Shown: positions 1 through 13,900, counted from the first letter of the stretch. The stretch: DNA of 64,000 nt from Beroe forskalii (GCA_011033025.1 WFMF01000254.1:186001-250000); one strand, 5' to 3'. The notes: generated from the letters alone by a model not told the origin. Program-made: numbers and translations.

Positions 1-1940
1 TCAGCCGCTGGCGTATAGCGTGAAATACAATACCGGAGGATTTGACTATATAGTGGTGGCTGGGTCACAATTTGACTTATTAATAAACGTGACGCATTTA
101 AAAGTACCGGCTTGGTAAGGTGTCCTTAAACTTTGATCTGATCTGGAGCAGTAACTGAAGGACATATCAACTTGAAACACTCAGTATACGGAATTACGGA
201 GTGTCGCATCCAAATTGTATGAACAGGAAGTTTCAAGTCTATAGGCGTTCCAGCCTCGGTCCCAGCTCAGTTCATAGTTTTGGGTCACGTGACCAAGCCA
301 GCATGGCAGCTACATTATAAGATTCTTCGAGTTCCTTTGAGCCCTGGGCGAGTTCATTGTGCAGCCCCCAGCAGGGCTCAGACGCTTGGGCCAGTGAATA
401 TCTCAATCTAACAACATATCAACATAACACTGGTTTCGTGCGTGATGAAAGCATGAATAGAATGAATATGTAAATACTCCCTTGGTTGCTGTACACAACG
501 TAGCGTGCCTGGGGATCCTTCGCTATTCATGATTTATTGTTTACACACTCCCTCCCATTGTATAAGGCCATACAAAGCAGTGTACACATGATACATATCA
601 TACAGTACATTTCACACTCAAATCAGGTGGCATGACACATGGAACATATCAATATGCAACATTTAGTCTTCTCAGCGTCTTCACTCAGCAATATATTGAG
701 TACTCGTGGATTGTGGATGTTTCCACTTATCTAGTCTGCAGTCTATGCAGAATACCAAACTTTTTGTTTTGCTATAACATGCAGATATGACCTACAATTA
801 ATGACCGGTTTTGGTAAAAGTTTCCGCTATGCATCAGAAATAGAAGTTTTCCGATCGTACGGGATGGCTGAAAACACGCTGCAAATAACCTGGAATCAGT
901 GAGTGAAGCGTTGGTATCGCATAGCAGAGAGATAACAGGTGTTCCGGTTGGCCTGACTTCCAAAACACCCGTGGATATTTTTAAAATATGCCATAACGCT
1001 CCATGCTTAGACAAGGGATTGAGCAACCTCCACAAACTCCATATAAACCTCGATAAATCAAAAACCCGTTTTGACTACTTGAGAACTTCTCCGTCATGAA
1101 TGATGAAACAGAATTTCACTGATATCCTGAATATTTTGCTATCTGAGATCTCAGAATTTCTTATTCAACATTATTCAGCGCTATTTAATTTGCCAACTCC
1201 GAATTTCGCAAGGTTAATATTAAAATATTCAGCTTAGTATTTCAGAGTTTCCGTTCAAACAAAGCAACAAGTTCTGAATATTTCGCTTTTCATTTCATTA
1301 TACTTCTTCTAGAAGTAGGAGTTCATTGCAACGGGATATAAAGTCCTCCACTTTGTCAACAACCCCTCTTTGAGGAGCTCCGGGCAACTTTTAAAAGCTT
1401 TGAGGCTCATTATGCCTCAAAAGGAGGTGACTTATTTATCATTACTAACAATGACTAACGAACAGCTTCTAGCGCTATCATGCTACAATGGATTCTCGAT
1501 CCCATTTATCGTAGCGTTAGAAATGTCTCTCAAAGGTGTGCTTCTGATTATATACGAAGTGATAGAGCTGTCAGTTTGAGCTCTAAATTTCACCTGACAG
1601 CATCTCGAGCAAGGAAATAGACTGTTAAGCGCCAAACATTGAAGCTTTTGACTTTATGCTATGATCATGTCGATATCCTGATATCGCCAAAATCTATTTA
1701 ACTGCATGATCACCAACTTTTACTTTATGTCAGAATCTTTGATTCGTCCGGGTTATATTACCTGAGGGAGGGGTTTGAAAATCATACAACTATTTGATAG
1801 AATTTCGCATCAAATTTACTTCATAAATGCAATTTAAAAGCAGCGTTTATCAAACAGATTACCTTGATGGAAAATAATTGCATGAAATCTGTTATAGTTT
1901 GAAATAATCAGAACTATTATGACAGGTATTTACTTTCATG
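1..1940. other. No gene recognised
   Basis: Short open frames in this stretch (for example 772-1035 minus and 1370-1579 plus) show no domain, no splice context and no recognisable family. I see ordinary AT-rich sequence here and nothing else that I can name. Confidence 0.6.
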
Positions 1941-1947
1941 ACAGCCG

Positions 1948-2069
1948 GTTACCATGGCAAACAGTTAGCATGGAAACAACTGGTTGTTACCATGGCAACC
2001 ATTTACCATGGAAACAACCACTTACCATGGCAACCAGTTACCATGATAACAACCAATTACAATGGTAAC
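1948..2069. promoter_or_regulatory. Cluster of seven RFX X-box-like palindromes
   Basis: Seven 14-mers of the form GTTACCATGGCAAC begin at 1948, 1964, 1986, 2002, 2021, 2037 and 2056. The copy at 1986-1999 is a perfect palindrome and fits the RFX X-box consensus (GTNRCC, spacer, RGYAAC); the others have one to three changes. After the first pair, spacings mostly alternate 16 and 19 bp, so the array may have grown as a dimeric 35-bp unit. It could be a regulatory cluster or only a minisatellite whose unit resembles an X-box. No gene was recognised next to it. Confidence 0.6.
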
Positions 2070-2992
2070 TAGTTCACAGAACATCACGCTTCCATGACTC
2101 AAGGTTACCAGGGCAGTGTGTTGAAGAGAAATTAATTACGATGTGTGATATATACTGATCTAGGTGCTACCTTCACATTTTCAAAATTGAGTCTTCAGTC
2201 CTGCTAGGTGCGTTTATTTGAATTCTCAGCATCATATAGTTATAAAAGAGGGACTTTAAATTTTTAAATGTCCGAGAAAACGAGTATCCACTTTGACATT
2301 GATATTTCCATTTTACAATTTTCTGAATTGCAATATTCAATCATAGCGTAAATCTGGAATGGTTATTTCACTATTTTAGTACTTTTCGTCACAGGAATGT
2401 GAATGTGTACAAATAAAACTCAGCATCTTTTGCTGTGGAGAAGTCTACTTGTATTATCATATATTTCTTGATGATTCTTCAAAAGAATATTAAAAAAAAA
2501 TAAAACTCAGCATTAGTGAAGCAGTTTGCGAGGCATTATTATGTAGGAATGTAGATTAGTATTTAGTGCTGTACACTACTATATATGGTAAATCTCAACC
2601 AAAGTGCCGTGCGTACATTAACTGGTAAGTGTTTTGAAATTTATCAACATTCAAGATCCTGCAAAATAAAGTTTATTCCCACAACTTTGAACTTTCAGGA
2701 CGTTATGATTATCATATCAATGGAAAAAGTGGCGGTTTCTGAGGGTTCAAAACGTTTCCGAGCTTCACTCTTGATGTCCACTACAATAACAAACTGCTTT
2801 TTTATAGCTTTTTCTCGAAACATCTCCCCTGAGAGAGAGCGAGCTAGTCGTTAGTGTAACGCTTACATTGCTGCGTGTAACTACTCCTCATTATCAATGT
2901 TAATTACCCGGAGGTAATCCACCAATGAGTCAATGATCTGCTCTTATTGTAGTTATCACAGAGCAGCATTAAAATGCTTAGCAAGGGCGTCG
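2070..2992. other. No gene recognised
   Basis: The open frame 2585-2854 (plus) has no recognisable domain and no coding character I can support. Otherwise this is plain AT-rich sequence. Confidence 0.5.
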
Positions 2993-3190
2993 CGATGGTG
3001 AGGGTCACCGGTGAAATTCACTGCCCCCTGATGAGGGTCACTGGTGAGGGTCACTGATAGGGTCATGGAAGATCACTGGAGAGGGTCACTGGTGAGGGTC
3101 ACTGGTGGGGGTCACAAGTGAGGGTCACTGGAGAGGGTCACTGGTGAGGGTCACCGGTGAAGGTCACTGCCCACTGAGGTCAGTGGGTCA
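2993..3190. repeat. 13-bp minisatellite (GGTGAGGGTCACT)
   Basis: Imperfect tandem copies of GGTGAGGGTCACT run through this stretch, with variants such as GGAGAGGGTCACT. Each unit holds an AGGGTCA nuclear-receptor-like half-site, which is probably incidental. Confidence 0.85.
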
Positions 3191-3250
3191 CTCACACCAA
3201 AAACAGGCCAGTCAAGCCATCTAATAACGTTTTTAAGTGAAACCCAATTA

Positions 3251-3296
3251 ACTACGAGAATTCAATCCAAGGAGCCATCCATAAACTACCTACCTT
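3251..3296 (+). repeat. Dispersed repeat, copy 1
   Basis: This stretch (ACTACGAGAATTCAATCC, then GCCATCCATAAACTACC) is repeated almost exactly at 3441-3486. The phrase GCCATCCATAAACTAC resembles ends of non-autonomous DNA elements in which a GGGnCC(A/G)TCCATAA motif precedes G-rich sequence. I could not define the element's other end. Confidence 0.6.
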
Positions 3297-3440
3297 AGGA
3301 GGTTTATTTATAAAGCTTGTAATTTGGGGATTTTTCACACACCATGACAGTTCAAAATGACGTCATAATCATATGTTAACAAGAGTAATGATTGATAAAA
3401 TCCCCATATTTTCAACTTACCAAAATTTGAAACCTAAATA

Positions 3441-3486
3441 ATTACGAGAGTTCAATCCAAGGGGCCATCCATAAACTACCTACCTT
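3441..3486 (+). repeat. Dispersed repeat, copy 2
   Basis: Second copy of the unit at 3251-3296, about 190 bp away, followed by a G-rich stretch near 3500 (GGCGGGGGAAGGG). Together they suggest a degraded small element or a local tandem duplication. Confidence 0.6.
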
Positions 3487-3499
3487 CGCCAATTATGGC

Positions 3500-6400
3500 G
3501 GGGGAAGGGTGTTCTCAAATTTCTTAACTTGCAACAAGGGTAGAAGGGGTTTACCTATTACTGCACCGTGAGTTCGTTTGTCTGCCACTACCAACCACAG
3601 GTAATATCCGGAGTTTAATCGAACTTCACTAAATCATACGTCATGATGATCATACATGACCGTGCCTGATAATTATCTAATGGCCTCATCATTAACCGGA
3701 GATCAATTTCCATGCTGCATACAGGTAAGAGTTTGCTGTAATGATTGATTATTGGATTTGGTGTATCATTGCTTTATTGGCAGTAAAGCATTATCTGGAT
3801 TTGAATGTGTAGGTACATACTCAACCACAGAGATCATGAATGTACAATGAAATGCGTGATCGCATGAAAACTGTTTATCATGTCTAGCCTCCAGAAATAG
3901 AACTTCACTATTCTAACTCAACCAAAATTATCCTCATAAGTTCAAAATTAATGAACCAACAATTAATGTCTAGCCTATCTGTTCGATTATCCTTTAGCTG
4001 GCATTCTCGCCAAAGAACTTAAGAACTTACTTCCTTAATGCCCGTTTCATCCTTTGAGGAAGGTTAATTATAATTTGGTCGATGGATTCAACGTTTTATT
4101 ACAATCAATAGATGATGAAACACAATAAATGCTACACACAGAAGTCAGAATATTGCCTTCTTTTTCTTTTGCTCCGACGAGCGCTTACAGTTTACAATTC
4201 CCTCCCCCATAATGACGGAGGTGGGTAATCGCAAAATAATAACACTCTTTCCATTTTCCACTTTCCAGAAGCAGGACTTAACGGTGATTTCATTTTCCGG
4301 ACGCATTTCCGTTACTTTGACTTATCTCAAAAGAGAGAAGTTAGAGCTGAAGTAATGCTCGAAAATAGGACACAGGACACAGCTGTGGTAGGCAGCAACA
4401 TCATGCTTTATTATGGGTCGTTACATCACTTTCTGGTTTTGGAAGGCTCCTCATGCACTAGAGGCCCCCACACAGTCTTATCAAAAGTCAGATTACATGC
4501 ACCTTCCCATATAACATGGAGTGAAGTGGTCTGGATCCTGTTACAAAACGTCTGAAGTGCCACACAACCGGGCTTTCCTATCAGTTTGTAAAATGTAAGG
4601 AAACACCTGTCACCTAGGTTACTCAGTTACCAATTTACACGATCCAGAGCAGGTAAACATGATTCTACCCAAATAAGCTGCTCCTATAGAGCCCAAATGC
4701 GACTAGCAATCCTAAACTAAATTACCTGATAATTGTCAAGTTTAAGCCAATACGAGTTTAACACACTGGATTTTAACAATGGTATTTGTTTACCTGCGAT
4801 TGCTCAGTCTAAGTCACATTCGTATCACGCACTGACTTCTGATTGATGACGTCATTATCACAGGTTAGAGTGGGGTGTTGATGCTGTCAAGCACCTACCT
4901 GTTGTACGTGGAGTGTGTGCTATAAATAACTCAGGAGATATCTAGCTGGCAGGATGCCAGCAGCTAATTGCAGGCTAGGTGTTACACTACTGACGTGGAG
5001 ACACAGTATTTCCTGTTCTCAAATACACTGAAATGTCTTGAACAGGGTAGGCTGTGTAACAGTACCTGCCAATATCTTGTACATTTTACCTCTGAGTTCT
5101 GAAATGCGCTATCTGATAGACTCTAGTACTGATCACAGATTATATCAGTACATATCCTCGCTTTAATAGGGCCCCAAACAGCTGTTCATGCTGTGACCAA
5201 TCTGCAGCCCAAGAGATTGGGTTGTTGAGGCAGTGGCACGAGGGCGATAAGACATTAACAAACCTTGCTCGTGAACATGAGGATTGGGCTCAATTTTTTC
5301 ATCTTGCTAAGGTAGTAAAACCCTTGTACTACCTGAGAAACGATTAGAAAATGATGCAATGGTCAATCAATCATGTTTAAAATATGACTTGAAACGTATA
5401 GTTCCATCCATTAGCTTAAATCCATTGGCTGAACTGCGTCAATAAAACTAGTTCAGTAGTATCCTGACGTGTAATATCACAGCTACGTTTTGAGCTGGAT
5501 ATCATAAATACTTGTGCCAATTAGCCGAACACAGAGAGCAACTATTTGAGATACGAGACATAGAGAACGTAATTAAACCCGGTCTTCCGACAGAGACTAT
5601 TACATGTCTGGAGTTATGAAGCAGGGGAGGGAGACACTCTGATGGTCAAAGTTCAGACACTCAGAGTATTTCCACATCCCAAAGCAGAGTATTCCTTCCT
5701 TTCGACATTCTCCAAAATATGGTATTTGTGCACAACAAATGCAATCACATTTCATTTTGCTCACAAATTGCTAAATTGTGTAACATTGTGTAACATTTTG
5801 CAGCCTTCTCAAGTGACGTTCTCCAAGTCACGCACAGCGTTACGCAACATCAAACTATTCGAGGGAGGAGCACTGTTTCAGAAGCTCACTCAGCAGCCAC
5901 GTTACGTTAATAAAGAAATAAAGTCACCGAGAAGAGCTGCCCCCATCCAAATAAAATGAGCAAATGGTTATATTTTTCTACTTTTTCATCTCTCAAAACT
6001 TCTGTTTGCTCTCAGCTAAACATGGCGTCTGATAAACCCGTCAGTAATTCCAACATTCAACGCAGAACTAAGAGATTCACTTTACATTAGCGACACCTGG
6101 TGACAGCACTTCCAGTTGAGAACAAGGCCGCATCACTTCAAACGCTCATCCGACCTCGCTGTAACAGAGAGCATGTCATGGGAATTACTGAATGCTCTGA
6201 TAATACTAAATCCGAAAAAAGGGATGATTTATCGCTTTTGGCACATTTCCAATCCCCGTCAATCAAAGATTATCACACTGGAGATACTGAAATGGACTCG
6301 GTATAAGAAACCGGCACGCTAAATCTCAAAAAGCGTCCAGAATATGGGCATGGCGAAATTATTAGTAGGTTAATGTTTTATCATGAGAAATGAGTTAGAT

Positions 6401-6930
6401 CATATTGCAGCACTTATATTGAAGAAAAATATCAAAAAAAGTATGGAATATCAAACTTGAGCTTTTTACGCACATAAAGTTAAAAACACAATATATATCC
6501 CGTTGATGATAAGCGTAATTGAATTACTAGGGACACACAGCAGTGTAAATTGGCTTTTTGATTAAAAACCCACATGAGGCACCACTAAGGGCTTACAAAA
6601 TATAATATGACTAATTATATTCAGAGATATTATTAATAATATCAATTTATTGTAATGAACTAATAATAATGAATAATTAGATATTATTATTCAAGATAAT
6701 TAGATATTATATTCAGGAATAGAAAGCGTTAGAGTGGCAGTGTAGTATGGCAGTGTAACCAGTACACTACTGAAATGTATGATATAGCTTATGAAAGTTG
6801 AGGTAGCAAATAGATAACACCATCTTGATATTCTGTTGAAATTCAGCTGAGTCGAAGTGATGATATAAGCCAATGCCAAGTTCCCCAAGTTTTACAACAA
6901 TTTGATTAAAAAACGATTGCAAAGGTCTTT
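3500..6930. other. No gene recognised, one 43-bp element inside
   Basis: Open frames at 4355-4555, 5642-5959 and 6100-6322 lack family resemblance and splice context. The only named item is the 43-bp dispersed element at 4847-4889. Confidence 0.55.
4847..4889 (+). repeat. 43-bp dispersed TGACGTCA element
   Basis: Starts TGACGTCATTATCA and ends TTGATGCTGTCA, with GGTTAG in the middle. It matches the layout of copies at 12863, 34284, 52380, 52628 and 56995. Confidence 0.65.
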
Positions 6931-6940
6931 GTGTTCATCC

Positions 6941-7119
6941 TCAGAGCATCAAACATGATTTGAAGTTCTCACTTCCTTTAGAAAGACTTATGATTATGTG
7001 TGAGATCAAGGATAAGGAATTGTCAGAGCATCAATCATGAATCATGATATTCTGAAGTTCTCACTTCCTGTAAAAAGACTTATGATAATGTTAGTGTGAG
7101 ATCAAGGATAAGGAATTGT
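6941..7119. repeat. Tandem duplication, ~82-97 bp units
   Basis: Two adjacent copies start at TCAGAGCATCAA (6941 and 7023). Each contains GAAGTTCTCACTTCCT and ends in GGATAAGGAATTG. The second copy carries small insertions. Confidence 0.85.
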
Positions 7120-7227
7120 AGTGACGCAAGTCACAAAACCAATTTGTTTTGTGTCTTTGAATAATTCAATCTCTCACAAAGTTAAGATACTTATTCCTTA
7201 TCCATACACATATCACTGTGTGTACTT

Positions 7228-7252
7228 AGGTGTCTATGTGTGTGCGTGTGTG

Positions 7253-7290
<38 letters not shown>

Positions 7291-7316
7291 TGTGTGTGTG
7301 TGTGTGCGTGTGCGTC
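7228..7316. repeat. (TG)n microsatellite
   Basis: Alternating TG with scattered C interruptions. The apparent cysteine/valine reading frames across it are artefacts of the dinucleotide. Confidence 0.95.
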
Positions 7317-7816
7317 TGGCGTGGACAGAATTTACTGATTTTACACGGAGTATTTGATTTACAGATCACCATGTGTCCTCAAAAGCTCAAATATCGCAGA
7401 AATATCGCAACCTATGGCGATACAACGTGCATATATGTAGCTTTAACTTCTCTAGGTATTCTGATGATATGCAGGGATGGCAGATCTCCTTGCTGAAACA
7501 TGTACAGACTGAACAGTACAGTGTACACGCTGTACACTTATTCTACACGTGTAATGCCGCATATCGTACAGTCACAGCGACAGTTCGCCACTCTAACCCA
7601 TGAAAATGACATCACTCAAGGCAGTCATGTGTAACCATGGAATGAAGCACCTGGTGATGTGTTGCTCCCTACCCCCTTGTAACAAGTTTTAGTAACTCAC
7701 TTATCTCAAGCCCCGCCTTCGACCTTATTTTCAGACTCATCCAAGTTTGTGTGTGTGACTCAGGCATTTCAATTTGAAAATATCACTTTTCACTCGAAAC
7801 ACTCAGTGGCACTTAA

Positions 7817-9585
7817 AGGTGTTTGGTCATTAAAAATTCACTTTCTTTAATTATGATCTAGTAATAAAAATATGTGCAATACTATTTTGTTAGTATAACA
7901 GTGAAATTCCGGTGTTTCTAGCATGTCTGTGTCATTTGATATCCGGGATTATATAAAGTAGCGCGTGACGTAATCAAGGTAAGTGATACGACCGCAACAC
8001 CCCTGCAGCTCTGCAGGAGCCCGTATCCTGTGTAATGTATAAGCAAAATATCACTATTGTGTGTTTGGGTGCTTGTTTTGTTTTACCGTATCTGACTTAA
8101 ATAACGTTTAATTTTGAGAATAAACTGCAAGTTTTATTCATGGGAGATATTTCTTTTCTAAAGTTTGAATATTGTAGGTACGGATGCAAGTAAAACTTTG
8201 AAAAAAGGTCTGTTTCAAGGGCATTATCTGTGTCGGCTATTTTTGGAGGATTTTCGTATCTGCCACAGTCATCAGTGATCACAAAGTGATCAGTAATCAA
8301 TCCATGGAATAAAGGTGTCATCTCTACCTTCCTATAACTCCTTACCCCGACCCCTAAAGGCCTAACTTTGGCAAAAAACGGCTTAATTCCAACGTGGTGT
8401 ATGGTTTAATCTTTCACTGGTCACCCAGACAGATCGGAAATCACTCTTAGAGTTAGACCAGTTAAGGATAAATCTGATGGTCTTCTCTGATCACTTGTTA
8501 ACATTTCACTGGTCAGCCATAAACCAGACCGATGAGAACACTCTTGTCTCTTGACCAGTCCAACAATCACCATCTGAATGCGCGCCCTGACACGGGACAC
8601 TAATTCAATGATCAATCTGATGTCAGGTTACTGATCACTCATCACTTTAAAACTGGTTGCCTGTCACTGGTTGCCTGTCTCCAGTTCATTGCTCATCCTG
8701 ACACCAATTCACTGATCACCCTGACACCAATTCACTGATCAACCTGACAATTCACTGATTACCCTGACACCAAATCATTGCTCACCCTGACACCAATTCA
8801 CTGATCAGCCTGACACCAACCACTGATCACCCTGACACCAGTTCACTGCGCACAGTGACACCAATTCATTACTCACCCTGACCCAATTCACTAACACTGT
8901 TTACGCTGACACCAATTCATTGATCACTGACACTCCAACATCAATTCACAGATCACCTGATACCTGATTACTGATCATACCGACAACAAATTAACTGACC
9001 ACCCTGACAATGATTCGCTGTTCGCTCTAACACCAATTCGCTTAAAACTGATACCAGGATGCTGATCGCTATGAAACCAGATAATTTAACACTTTGGCAA
9101 TAAATCTACTTTTCATTGACGGATCTCTGGATACCATTCTACCAAGAACCTTCAAACCAGGCAGCTGTACAGTGTACTCTGTACAGTACGGGGAACAATT
9201 GCTTTACAAGTTTGAAAACGCTTGTTTATTTAAGTAAAGATTGTGATATATACGAAGTAAATGACTTGATAATACGAGTAAATAATAATTAATGCAACAT
9301 AATAATTATGTGAAATAATTGGGTGAAATTAGCTGGGCGTAAAACAAACATAAACACGGAATAACGATGTTATATTATTGCAGATGTAGTGTTTATTCTG
9401 TGCTGTGGATATGTATAGAATATCGCGGTGACCGAACCTACGTCATCAGCAGAAATCTTAACATGCATATATCTTCCGCTATATAGGGCGTAGCGCTACC
9501 GGAATTTCACCGTGTTGTTTGTTGTGATAAGTTGCATCTAATTACGTCGATTAACTTGTACCTTAAAATTGGTGACCAAACACCT
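7817..9585. mobile_element. Non-autonomous inverted-repeat DNA element, TTAA-flanked
   Basis: The left end AGGTGTTTGGTCA and right end TGACCAAACACCT are exact inverted repeats, each bounded by TTAA (7813-7816 and 9586-9589), which suggests a TTAA target duplication. Similarity continues inward: GAAATTCCGGT lies about 95-100 bp inside each end in inverted orientation. No transposase frame is present. The middle carries a minisatellite. TTAA duplication is typical of the piggyBac superfamily, but the AGG...CCT termini are not its usual ones, so I leave the superfamily open. Confidence 0.8.
8640..9050. repeat. ~22-bp minisatellite inside the TTAA element
   Basis: Degenerate tandem copies of CCTGACACCAATTCACTGATCA. 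The unit is related to the 22-bp unit at 36960-37490, which also sits inside an inverted-repeat element. Confidence 0.85.
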
Positions 9586-9589
9586 TTAA

Positions 9590-10440
9590 AAGGACTTCAC
9601 ACTTGTCGCGGAATGAAGGCGTGGTGGAGCGTGGAATTAATCTATTAATGAAGGGTTGAAAGGATTCTAGCTTATTGGTTAATTGCAAATGTTAGTAGGT
9701 ATGACTTAGGTATAAAAGTTTTGCCATTTTGGAATGTGGGCAGTCACTTCACACTTTCATAACCATAACATTTCATTTGGAATAGTACGTGTCTTCTAAT
9801 TTGTAATTTCTACAACCATAATAAGGTATTCCCTAACTCCCTATAGTTCTACTACAAGGTATTCCATGATAATTCCCTAGTTCCACTACACAGTATTCCT
9901 TTGTCTAACAGTGCAGAGCCTCATATAATTAGAGGAATGTGCAGTACGCACCCTTTACACACGCACCAGCATTACAATGAATAATCGGCTCTTGTTTCAT
10001 CGGAGGAAGGGTCTGAGAGTCAGAGCCACATTGACCACCTGGGTCTACAGGTGTGTTGGACAGTGGACACAGAGCTTCAAAGGTTTCCTCATTGGAAAGG
10101 GGCAAAAACGAACTGTTTCATTGTTTATCTTTTTCAGAGAGCATGAAGGGTAGCGTACAAGTGATAATCCATACTTAATAAAGTTTAATTAATAATAAGT
10201 TAAAATCAGTCAGAGTAATCTCTCCCATACACTGAGAGTTCCTACCTCCTCTTTAGTCTTTCTTTTCCCTCTCACCTGCAGTACCCAAGGCTGATCACAG
10301 CCTCGGTGTTAGATATAATAACACCCAATAAAGGGAAGCCAAGCACATGCGGCCTTCATGGCTGCGGCAGAGAGTAGTAACTCGGGAGAAGGCATGATAA
10401 CTAACATCCTTCCTTAATTATAAAGCACTTATATATATCC
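9590..10440. other. No gene recognised
   Basis: AT-rich sequence with no supported reading frame or repeat. Confidence 0.5.
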
Positions 10441-10489
10441 AGGGTGAGATTTAGTATGAGAGAGTTCCGTGTTGAACGTAAATATAGTG

Positions 10490-10940
10490 CGAAAGAGAGA
10501 GAGAGAGAGTTCAAAGTTAGAATGAGAGTGGGAAGGGGAGAGTGGGAAAGAGAGAGTGGGAAGCGGAGAGTGGGAAGCGGAGAGTGGGAAGGGGAGAGTG
10601 GGAAGGAGAGAGTGGGAAGGAGAGAGTGGGAAGGAGAGAGTGGGAAGAAGAGAGTGGGTAGGAGGGAGTGGGAAGGAGAGAGTGGGAAGGAGGGAGTGGG
10701 AAGGAGAGAGTGGGTAGGAGGGAGTGGGAAGAAGAGAGTGGGAAGGAGGGAGTGGGAAGAAGAGAGTGGGTAGGAGGGAGTGGGAAGGAGGGAGTGGGAG
10801 GGAGAGAGTGGGTAGGAGAGAGTGGTAAGGAGAGGGTGGGAAGAAGAGAGTGGGTAGGAGAGAGTGGTAAGGAGAGGGTGGGAAGAAGAAAGTGGGTAGG
10901 AGAGAGTGGTAAGGAGAGGGTGGAAGAGAGTGGGGAAGAA
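10490..10940. repeat. GA-rich 14-bp minisatellite
   Basis: About 30 tandem copies of GGGAAGGAGAGAGT with point variants. Because 14 bp is not a multiple of three, the long open frames across it repeat every 42 bp (14 residues). They are low-complexity products and I do not treat them as genes. Purine-only strands of this kind can form triplex DNA. Confidence 0.95.
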
Positions 10941-10989
10941 AATGGGAAATGGTTGGATAGGGAGTTGAAAGAAATTTAAGAAGAGAGTG

Positions 10990-13900
10990 CGAAAGTAAGA
11001 AACAGAGTTAGTAAGATTGTTAGAAAGAGTGTTACAAAGAGAGTGAGAAAGAGAATAAGAAAGAGAGTTAGAAAGAAAGTTAATAAGAGCTAGGTAGAAA
11101 GAGATAACTCAATAATTCATAGCAGCAGCTGATTTGGTTCACTTATGCATTACTTAGTGTGAACTTTAGAAATATTAAATATTCCCGATGAAACATGGAA
11201 TGAAGAGCAGTTTTAGTCACGTAAGCGCTTAGCGGCTCTAAGGATCACAGCTTGGGAGCTTTAGTGGGGCAAAGTGAGGAGGTTAAGAGGAACTCTGTGT
11301 GAGGAAGAGAGTTTTATCATCGCTAAAAGTTTATAGCAAAAGGTTAGAAGCGGCGGTTGTGATTGGGCAGGATTTTCCAGCCAATCACCGCAATCCATCC
11401 GATCACGTGTTAGGCTAATCCTTTAACGTGATAGGCTGATGGCAACTGGCGCGCGCTCTGCACATCTTGTTCCGTGCCAGTATTATACTGTGGTATTATA
11501 GAACCTATAATATGGAGTGTTGCAAATCATAGCATCATGATAAACACACTCAACACTGTGAACAGGAATATCATTCGAAAAATCATCGTGGCGAATCTGT
11601 CTAGAGATAACTAACTACTCGCCAAAATAACTTAAAGACTGTTAAATACCCAGCCACTTTTCTAGGTATTTCAAATAGCAAATGGCAGAGGCTCAAATTT
11701 ATGAATTTTCATAGTTTTTCATTGAAGGCGAAAGTCAAACGAGGTCATGAATCATCTATTCATTTTGATGTATTTCTCTCAGACATTAACTAAATCTCAA
11801 AGAGTTTATTTTCGAGCTCACATCGAAATCAACATTAAACATGTTTATCATTTAAACTTTAAAACGTTAATAAGTTAACAAAGTCTTTTGCGTCAGCTTT
11901 CAGCACATTAGATACGTCAAGTATAGAGAAATTGCAGTTTTAAAATGCACAGAATGTGCCCAAATGTATTAGGAAATGTTGACATATCCAATGACACGCA
12001 GTACTTGGAATCTTAAGTTTGCAAGCACTCATAATATTTTGAATCACGAATTGTGATTTTCACCAAAACTTTCTTAACCTTCCTCAGTTAAATTTAAATT
12101 TAATGAAGTCAGTTCGTGAAAAAATTCTGCAAAACCATTGGAATTTTCCTCATTCCTGGATTCCTGTAACTAGACTAATGACATTGACATTCCAATGGTG
12201 TCAATATTTCCGCTTTGGGAAATATTCTGGGAAGCAGGCATATTACCATGTAGTGTTGGAACAGAAATGCACGAGTAGAATCGCTATTCCCGGTTACAAT
12301 TACATTACAGCCGCTATTCTAATTGCGGTTTCCGGTGGTAGTCTCAGATTTCTGAAGAAGAAAACCACTTTGGTACGGGATTCCACGACTCTGAAGAAGC
12401 GGAGTGTCTCTTTTTCCAAAACATTGCGAGAAAGAGACGAAGTCACCTGTCGCAATAAAATGACACATTACAACAAGACGCCCCAAGACCTCACCATGTG
12501 ACAGGAGTTTTTAACTTATTTAACGTTTGGGAAACAAGCCAATCTCTTCGCTTAGCACGATGAAAATAATATAATCCATGTTATTTAGCTTTTTATGTTT
12601 TATGTCAAAACAGCACTGGTATTTTACGTGCTAATTACTAAGAAATTTTAGAAAAGAGAACCTGACTTTTGCTAACCAGCTAACACTACTACGCACACAA
12701 CTCATACAATGATCGGTCATTCAGGATTGAGTGCTTCCAATTAGCCTGCCAAACCGTTAATTAAACCTTCGCCAACAACATTCGCTTTTACGTGAATTCC
12801 TAAGGTTTCACGGCCTGATCGGCAGGTTTTATACGCCGCGCAAAGTGATAAGGCAGAAGAAGTGACATCATTATCAGGGTTTAGCGTGGTGAGTTGATGA
12901 CGCTGAACTGACCTATACTCTGCAAGGAGGTGTTGTAACGTACACACGAAATATTATTAAGTCGGTACACTTGACATACCTCGTAATGCCTTACAATTCC
13001 TTACATGAGGGCCATGTGATCAAACCTGCCAGATTTAGTCAATACTTTGAGTGTCGGAGCAATCGTTATACAGTGTGTGACTCGTAGTGGTACTCTTAGG
13101 CTCTTTTCACAATCATGGTGCAAGAGCAACTGAGGATTTGAATTATCATGAAAAGTGTTTAATAGCTGCCTCCTTTTGCGCTCCAATGTATCAAATCCGG
13201 CGGCCGGCATACCAAAGAGCAATATACCACTCGCCAGTTCGCCAGGATTTTGTGTCAATTTCACCCCAACACAACACGTACAAATTGCCACAACGCCTCT
13301 TAGAGCGTGTACAACAGCAGATTACTCAGGAGACATTAAATTTATTGCAAGATGTTAAATCCACGTGAATTATTACAGCGTGGATTACAAAGAAAGGGAG
13401 AGAAACTAGGAAGCTTGATTTTATCAACTGTCATGAAATGATACTTTTTCGTTTTTAAACGCTTGATGAAAATTAATAATGCCTCAAAAGATTTCCACGG
13501 TATCCCATGATGAAAGAATTTGAAAGTTTAGATTCTTTGACTCACTAACTTAAATTTCACAAAGTTCATGAATTATATTGTACAATACGACTGTGAAGGT
13601 ATGAATATCGCTGTATCACTGCTAGGGTTTCTACAAGAGTATTGAATACCAGGCAGCCTCAGACACTTTAATAGCTTATTTTGGTAGTTTTAGGTTTTCC
13701 AGAAAGTAGGAAACAACACTTGCGACAGCATTATTTGCAATAATTGTTTCCTTCAAGATAATTCTAGAAGTAGAATCATTTGGATTTCAAGGTATCATTC
13801 CACTGTGGTACTAGATGCCAGAAATTCATGACGTTTTAGATTAATTTTGTTTCCCAAGCTCGTCACATAAACAAATAAATATTTAAACAAAGCTAAACGT

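Noticed and set aside
7121-7496. Cys/Val-rich frames across the TG repeat
   Set aside because: Dinucleotide repeat read in frame.
10444-10979. Two long Gly/Glu/Arg-rich open frames
   Set aside because: They are readings of a 14-bp purine minisatellite in different frames; no start or splice context.
12103-12501. 132-codon plus-strand frame
   Set aside because: No domain, no family resemblance and no signal or splice context; likely chance.
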